A model generated the notes under the pieces. The model saw nothing but the letters and a program-made list of their open reading frames with translations, was not told the DNA's origin and searched no databases. Source: Tubiluchus corallicola (Eukaryota > Priapulida > Priapulimorpha > Priapulimorphida > Tubiluchidae). Taken from it: 42,500 nucleotides of DNA. The position numbers were made by a program, and so were the translations under genes. Positions 40,601 through 42,500 of this stretch are shown here, one piece after another (position 1 is the first letter of the stretch; each line of letters opens with the position of its first letter). The stretch spans positions 1-42,500 of the forward strand of contig JAQGDQ010000297.1 in the NCBI GenBank assembly GCA_030141605.1. The letters run 5' to 3'.

Positions 40601-42273
40601 GGTTCGTATGCTCGCCATACGATGAAATCATAGTCGTGCCATCATAATACATTGTGACAAGCCATAGGATATCATCACTGTGTACAGTAGAGCAGTGGTC
40701 TTTGGTGACATATTCTTTGGCCCTGAAATCACAAAAAAAATACAGCACCTTTTCCACCGAAACGCGAATATTATTTTTTAAACAATTATTGCTTATTAAA
40801 CTGTTGATTATATGAAGTCTTTGTCTCTTTGAAGGTATAAAATCATAACATCATGCTGCTGTATAGCAAGGGCATGTTGTCGTATTCGTTAGCAAGAGCG
40901 CATCTAACAGTTTATCGGCCATACTGTTTTCAATCCCGTTTGCTTCACTGATGGATGATGCAGGACGATGTATAGGGAGATGTACAAAGGATATATAGAG
41001 AGATGTACAGGAGGATGTATAGGGAGATATACAGAACGATGTAATTATAGGAAGATCTACAGGAGGATGTATAGGGAGATGTACAGAAGGATGTATAAGA
41101 AGATCTACAGTAGGATGTATAGGGAGATGTACAGTAGGAAGATGTACAGGAAAATGTACAGGGAAAAGTATAGAAGGATATATAAGGAGATGTACAGGAG
41201 GCTATATAGGGAGATGTACAGAAGGGTGTATAGGAAGATATACAGGAGGATGTATAGGATGATGCACAGAAGGATGTATAGGGAGATGTACAGGAGGATG
41301 TATAGGGGGAGATGTACAGGAGGATGTATAGAGAGACGTACAGGAGGCAATATAGGGAGATGTACGGAAGGATGTATAGGAAGATGTACAGTACAATGAA
41401 TAGGATGGTGTACAGAAGGATGTATACGGAGATGTACAGGAGGCTATATAGGGAGATGTACAGAAGGGTGTATAGGAAGATGTACAGGAGGATGTATAGG
41501 ATGTTGTACAGAAGGATGTACAGGAGGATGTACAAAAGGATGTATATGCGCTAGACTTTATCATTTGAAATCTTGAACTGTTTTGCTGCGTAATGAAGCA
41601 ATAAAGTTTACGAAACTATTTACCGAGTACTAAGACCACCTTTGCCAGTTCAATGTTTCATCTTAGAAAATTTTTCTTGTATGAAATGGATTCCAGTCCC
41701 TCACATTTGTCATGGCAATAATAGCAACAACTACATCCTGTCGTTGAGGCTGGTTTCTGACTTTGCTAATCAAATACATGTTTTTCAATAAATGACGGCA
41801 ATTTTTGGGCACTACTCGCACTTTGCCAGTTGGGATCCAGAACTCATAGATGGATCTTACTTACTATAGATGATTGTAGTGACAGAAGTGTTTCAACCAC
41901 GTTCGTATGCACATATATCCTTCTTAAAACAAGAAAAAATAACCGGTGACGGACACTGTTTGTAAAATCACACATGCACTTACTGAAGCAGGCCAGCTTT
42001 ATTTAACTTAGGCAAATCAGTTATTCTGACGTTCAAATGGAACATCAACAAAGAAACCTAAAAAGCCTTAGAATAGCTGTACAACGCAAATCAGGCTTGA
42101 AACAAGCAAGCAAGCAAGCAAACAAACAAACAAACAAACAAACAAACAAATTGCGAATACAGAAACAGTGTACTCACCTTTGACAGTTTTAACGAAGACA
42201 GGTGTGCTCTCAGGTGCTGCTTCTAAACCCTTCTTTGTTGTTGGGGAAGGTTTTGCCAGTTTTCGAATATCTC
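14739..42273 (-). CDS. neur: Neuralized-type E3 ubiquitin-protein ligase (NHR-NHR-RING), seven exons, 5' end beyond window
   Basis: Joining 42178-42273, 21127-21300, 20465-20803, 17848-18086, 16738-16936, 15989-16108 and 14739-15871 on the minus strand gives about 765 in-frame residues; all junction phases agree. Order: basic linker (1-31), NHR1 (about 48-202), NHR2 (about 233-388), Ser/Pro-rich linker with two proline-rich stretches (near 450 and 565), and a C3HC4 RING (713-765) ending KMFKA. Neuralized proteins ubiquitinate the Notch ligands Delta and Jagged/Serrate in the signal-sending cell; NHR1 binds the ligand and the RING recruits the E2. The length fits two-NHR Neuralized proteins plus a missing N terminus. 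The basic residues before NHR1 recall the phosphoinositide-binding region known in fly Neuralized, which is inference here. No early stops or damaged domains. The 20.9-kb intron holds another gene on the opposite strand. Confidence 0.92.
15989..16108 (-). CDS. neur: neuralized, exon encoding the end of NHR2
   Basis: A 120-bp exon too short for an open-frame list. Acceptor tttaaccag, donor ttag|gtattt, phase 1 at both ends, 39 codons. The translation EVKIRRNDDKE, then CMHVDISNSLWIFFDLYGNV, is the characteristic NHR C-terminal block (hydrophobic W-FFD-YG). It continues directly from NGEG at the end of the previous exon and completes NHR2. Confidence 0.9.
16738..16936 (-). CDS. neur: neuralized, exon encoding the middle of NHR2
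   Basis: Acceptor ttctatttag, phase 0 start, donor gaag|gtaact, one base left over. It reads IMLTVNDSKGSLGFGLTTCD, then the LPDDAYDLLDRPEYWVV block and EEGDEIIVCVNGE, all typical of NHR. GFG.T..DP and the YWVV core are the diagnostic positions. Confidence 0.92.
17399..17732. repeat. 44-bp minisatellite in a neuralized intron
   Basis: Between seven and eight copies of a 44-bp unit (cattgtttgcaataatg, then tttacttgtaaccaaaatagcatcatc), nearly identical, with a weaker copy continuing to about 17790. It lies in the 911-bp intron splitting NHR2. The array begins about 60 bp left of the exon's donor region, so length changes would alter intron size only. Confidence 0.95.
17848..18086 (-). CDS. neur: neuralized, exon encoding the start of NHR2
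   Basis: Acceptor tttttcttag, donor acag|gtaaac, 79 codons after the two-base carry-over. A PPTPRF linker precedes the domain start LSFHEIHGRNVHL, then CNAYVFTNRFVKINEKIIVQ. FHEIHG and the VF..R.. NE block mark an NHR start. The phase-0 end matches the next exon. Confidence 0.93.
18580..18679. repeat. (AAT)n/(AAC)n trinucleotide microsatellite
   Basis: About 100 bp of AAT then AAC then AAT units in the 2.4-kb neuralized intron. It gives a spurious poly-Asn frame on the plus strand. Confidence 0.95.
18680..19584. other. Neuralized intron, nothing called
   Basis: Open frames here (18780-18995 plus, 19247-19468 minus) show no family and no splice borders. Confidence 0.5.
19585..20298 (-). pseudogene. 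Broken LINE reverse transcriptase, sense-oriented in a neuralized intron
   Basis: On the minus strand several reverse-transcriptase blocks appear in order but in shifting frames: an N-terminal block ITLSEIKSAIKKLKCGKSDG near 20190-20260; NYRSVTLISC (the NYRPISLLS-type block) near 20000; LLDFSNSFDRL (catalytic motif A, with its first Asp) near 19880; then, after a deletion of the FADD motif, the post-RT stretch KALRRILRIP near 19720. Stops and frameshifts separate the parts, so it is dead. Block order and spacing identify a non-LTR retrotransposon; the clade is uncertain. Confidence 0.75.
20465..20803 (-). CDS. neur: neuralized, exon encoding most of NHR1
   Basis: Acceptor aatgcatttcag, donor gatg|gtgagt, 112 codons. 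It carries the WKHALRIGFTNVDP block, LPDLLCNPGYWIKSV, IFFFVNERGELR and the closing LPLWPVLDVYGNTIAVQFD. These match the NHR consensus along its length. NHR1 in Neuralized contacts the ligand's cytoplasmic Neuralized-binding motif. Confidence 0.94.
20852..21002. repeat. Imperfect (GAT)n microsatellite
   Basis: Runs of gatgatgat interrupted by aac, taa and other variants, filling much of the 323-bp intron between the two NHR1 exons. Confidence 0.85.
21127..21300 (-). CDS. neur: neuralized, exon encoding the start of NHR1
   Basis: Acceptor gaatatttcag, donor gagc|gtaaat, 57 codons plus split codons. KNFSQERSEI leads into the NHR start MRFHHVCGSNIIINCEGRL, then NGIAFGNRAVGVNE, which joins VYVKIVE in the next exon. 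The acceptor choice is settled by phase: a second AG ten bases downstream (ttcgcag) would put a stop in frame. Confidence 0.92.
22690..22940. repeat. Degenerate minisatellite, roughly 30-40-bp units
   Basis: Recurring phrases (acacatggacc, acgtggatctggactc, ggacaaggactcagtccc) at irregular 30-40-bp spacing indicate an old decayed tandem array. The plus frame 22737-22982 comes from it. Confidence 0.5.
23397..23466 (-). repeat. tRNA-Gly-like pseudogene or SINE head
   Basis: On the minus strand: ggcgtagctcaatgatagca (A box), tctcgcttcccacc (a glycine-type anticodon loop with CCC) and atgggttcaactc (B box), the order and spacing of a tRNA-Gly. The acceptor stem does not close (ggtggcg has no 3' partner), so it is not a functional tRNA. 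Confidence 0.65.
23740..23800 (+). repeat. tRNA-like fragment with canonical B box
   Basis: gcgggttcgattcc at about 23769 is an exact polymerase III B box. The 5' part is too decayed to give a cloverleaf. It is probably another SINE head, 300 bp from the Gly-like one. Confidence 0.45.
24021..24469. repeat. Pair of ~80-bp direct repeats
   Basis: The segment at 24021-24095 (gtacgcttttgttctgtatt ... tctttaacattgat) recurs at 24387-24469 with a small insertion, about 366 bp apart, in direct orientation. It may be a segmental duplication remnant or the ends of a deleted element. Confidence 0.75.
26131..26493. repeat. Pentanucleotide microsatellite (TAATA/TGTAA/TGTGA/TATGA variants)
   Basis: About 360 bp of 5-bp units in homogeneous blocks of variants. 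The minus-strand 135-codon frame (YITLHYI-type) is a repeat artefact. Confidence 0.95.
29061..29245 (-). CDS. Unassigned exon-like segment in the neuralized intron
   Basis: A 185-bp minus-strand stretch is bounded by a good acceptor (gttcatcctct... read as gaacttttcag|gtacg) and a good donor (ctctacaag|gtaaac). It is open throughout: phase 1 in, phase 0 out. It reads TFNILFCLVTLQTRIQ, then NADIYGMIAADSLPRISYDE, then HVHMFLLYK. Base composition is less AT-rich than the surroundings. The phases would break the neuralized frame if inserted there, so it is not a simple cassette exon. It may belong to another nested gene or be a captured exon. No domain recognised. Confidence 0.3.
29246..32022. 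other. Neuralized large intron, upstream of the nested gene
   Basis: AT-rich, no exon seen. A faint tRNA-like stretch at 29446-29520 (tagcctcgcgggcaagagtgg, gatcgattatc) is too weak to call. Confidence 0.45.
32023..33132 (+). CDS. Nested secreted Gly/Tyr/Asn/His-rich protein (2 exons)
   Basis: Exon 32023-32052 (MATLLILAVS, donor tatcg|gtaagt) joins exon 32692-33132 (acceptor ttttgcaacag, in phase), giving 156 residues. The hydrophobic start continuing into VHQSSSS looks like a short signal peptide. The mature part is low in Cys and rich in Tyr, Asn, Gly and His: SVGFGLGGYKYSH, an N/Y-rich middle (YYNRDNALNAYNAADYANNG), a less repetitive basic segment (HKYNNEGKLHRDLAYNKNYG) and a glycine tail (YGHGGGYGSGHGYGGHGGGYGGGKW). 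This suggests an extracellular structural, adhesive or antimicrobial peptide; I cannot name a family. It lies on the strand opposite the host intron. A preceding acceptor-like ctactatag at 32001-32009 suggests a 5' noncoding exon or a spliced leader, and Met32023 may not be the true start. Confidence 0.7.
32692..33132 (+). CDS. Nested Gly/Tyr-rich gene, main exon
   Basis: 146 codons plus TAA. The composition (GC-richer, GGN/TAC codons) differs sharply from its AT-rich surroundings, supporting real coding. A second in-frame acceptor, cag after caccag, nine bases later (exon start 32701) would remove VHQ. Confidence 0.72.
   Translation, partial: VHQSSSSVGFGLGGYKYSHIYQPRGYVKSFNTGFHENFGQNNAYYNRDNALNAYNAADYANNGYGVGYGHKYNNEGKLHRDLAYNKNYGDQAKHLGHYQARHGKHGIYYGGLYGGIGPGPAYGHGGGYGSGHGYGGHGGGYGGGKW
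33133..34134. other. 3' flank of the nested gene, T/G-rich
   Basis: No exon. Possible polyadenylation signals (aataaa in gaaaaataaaaatcaataaattg, 33677-33702) lie about 550 bp after the stop. The TTG-rich composition grows toward the composite array on the right and produces hydrophobic poly-Val/Leu frames. Confidence 0.45.
34135..34800. repeat. Composite array: (TTG/TTA/CTG)n with three copies of a ~95-bp core
   Basis: Trinucleotide runs alternate with a conserved non-repetitive core (ttagttactattattggtg ... catgattttgtttgtaccg ... tgttttttctg). Core copies start at 34348, 34500 and 34694, spaced 152 and 194 bp, the difference being trinucleotide length. Long poly-Leu and poly-Val open frames here are artefacts. 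Confidence 0.93.
34801..38680. other. Neuralized large intron, right-central part
   Basis: No exon or mobile element supported. Frames at 35814, 36026, 36230 and 37223 (plus) and 37083 (minus) have no family, coding-like composition or splice borders. Confidence 0.45.
38681..38868. repeat. 115-bp-period tandem duplication
   Basis: A 73-bp sequence (agttatgcttagaatttt ... gcttgactgcaa) is repeated with 115-bp spacing and almost no divergence, indicating a recent local duplication. Confidence 0.9.
38869..40054. other. Neuralized large intron, nothing called
   Basis: AT-rich; the plus frame 39637-39831 is low-complexity (tgctaaactgccaaactgcc phrases). Confidence 0.45.
40055..40285 (-). CDS. 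Unassigned minus-strand frame, possible terminal exon
   Basis: Following an acceptor-like gtctgttgcag, 76 open codons read KFKKMVSDPVIQWHNV ... LTEHDCNWNSFETWNSNEDC and end in TGA at 40055. A possible aaaataaaat polyadenylation signal lies about 70 bp further on. Non-repetitive and acidic, no domain recognised. It may be the last exon of a nested gene or an alternative neuralized transcript, or chance. Confidence 0.2.
   Translation of the reverse strand, partial: KFKKMVSDPVIQWHNVPSVETSNELLSHKTKTQLGFSTLYDRRELILLRKELGLTEHDCNWNSFETWNSNEDCLAI
40548..40734 (-). CDS. Unassigned minus-strand frame with strong acceptor
   Basis: A T8 tract and gtgatttcag precede an open stretch reading AKEYVTKDHCSTVHSDD, then WLVTMYYDGTTMISSYGEH, to a stop at 40548. 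The acceptor is convincing but no donor that would connect it to 40285 is visible, and no family is recognised. Confidence 0.2.
40962..41546. repeat. 12-bp satellite (GGATGTAYAGRR), ~585 bp
   Basis: About 48 copies of a 12-bp unit alternating between ggatgtatagg and agatgtacagg forms, giving a 24-bp higher-order period. Because the unit is a multiple of three it stays open in several frames on both strands (MYRR/MYRE plus; LYIS/SCTS minus). I see no evidence of translation. Confidence 0.95.
42103..42150. repeat. (CAAG)n/(CAAA)n microsatellite
   Basis: Tetranucleotide run ending about 25 bp beyond the donor of the first visible neuralized exon (42178). Confidence 0.9.
42178..42273 (-). CDS. 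neur: neuralized, most 5' exon in the window
   Basis: A 96-bp exon: acceptor attccctttttcaag, donor caaag|gtgagt, phase 1 on both sides, reading DIRKLAKPSPTTKKG, then APESTPVFVKTVK. It joins exon 21127-21300 in frame (VK-G-KNFSQ) across 20.9 kb. It holds no start codon, so further 5' exons lie beyond 42500. Assignment to neuralized rests on phase and strand; the sequence itself is a low-complexity basic linker. Confidence 0.65.
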
Positions 42274-42500
42274 CTTGAAAAAGGGAATAAAACGTAGTCA
42301 GATAAACTTTTATTGCTTACAAATCGCAGTCTAACCAAAACTAAAACAAAACAAAAAAAACCAAAAATGAAGAAAGTGTAAAAATCCACATTTTTATTTC
42401 GACGCGTTTCGAGTGTACCCGGGCGCTCATCTTCAATCATAATAGTCAGAACAACCTAAACGAATTTAGACTGACGTTTGTGTAAAGTGTATTGTAGTTT

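Noticed and set aside
40945-41564. Several 80-196-codon frames on both strands (MYRR, SCTS/LYIS types)
   Set aside because: All arise from one 12-bp satellite; opposite-strand openness is a repeat property.

Overview
The window is animal nuclear DNA: AT-rich, intron-bearing, with two gene families (SMAD and Neuralized) known only from animals, many simple-sequence tracts, and decayed LINE, hAT-type and tRNA-derived repeats. Long introns and heavy microsatellite content suggest an invertebrate, perhaps marine. Nothing visible fixes the phylum, so I leave it open. Most open reading frames above 60 codons are chance or repeat-encoded.

Left part (1-14.7 kb). After repeat-rich intergenic DNA (a head-to-head pair of hAT-like nonautonomous elements at 2227-3171, a LINE 3' relic at 3469-3925, a tRNA-derived SINE near 5.9-6.06 kb) comes a plus-strand SMAD gene. 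Its MH2 domain is spread over three exons (7338 or 7306-7568, 9357-9494, 10382-10680) with matching phases. It resembles Smad2/3, but I find no MH1 exon upstream, the C-terminal SSXS receptor-phosphorylation motif is replaced by a serine-free acidic tail, and the L3 loop is rewritten. There are two alternative 5' structures: a TATA box plus noncoding exon at about 6.4 kb, or two tiny coding exons at 5557 and 6307. Behind it lie a near-perfect 27-bp-arm hairpin (10934-11007) and a 35-bp minisatellite (11.4-12.3 kb).

Right part (14.7-42.3 kb). A neuralized-type E3 ubiquitin ligase gene runs on the minus strand, convergent with the SMAD. I could join seven exons with consistent phases: 42178-42273, 21127-21300, 20465-20803, 17848-18086, 16738-16936, 15989-16108 and 14739-15871. 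They encode two complete NHR domains, a proline-rich linker and a C-terminal C3HC4 RING, about 765 residues; the N terminus lies beyond the right edge. Three exons, including the second half of NHR2, lie outside or only partly inside any long open frame.

The 20.9-kb intron between the first two visible exons holds a nested plus-strand gene at 32023-33132, a short two-exon gene for a secreted Gly/Tyr/Asn/His-rich protein. It also holds an orphan exon-like segment at 29061-29245, two unassigned minus-strand frames at 40.0-40.8 kb, tRNA-like fragments and large low-complexity arrays (pentanucleotide at 26.1 kb, TTG/TTA composite at 34.1-34.8 kb, 12-bp satellite at 41.0-41.5 kb). Shorter neuralized introns carry a broken LINE reverse transcriptase (19.6-20.3 kb, sense to the gene) and a 44-bp minisatellite (17.4-17.7 kb).

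Both main genes belong to developmental signalling: TGF-beta/Activin (SMAD) and Notch (Neuralized, which ubiquitinates Delta/Jagged ligands). Their adjacency is probably incidental. The feature most worth following is the MH2-only, tail-less SMAD-like protein.
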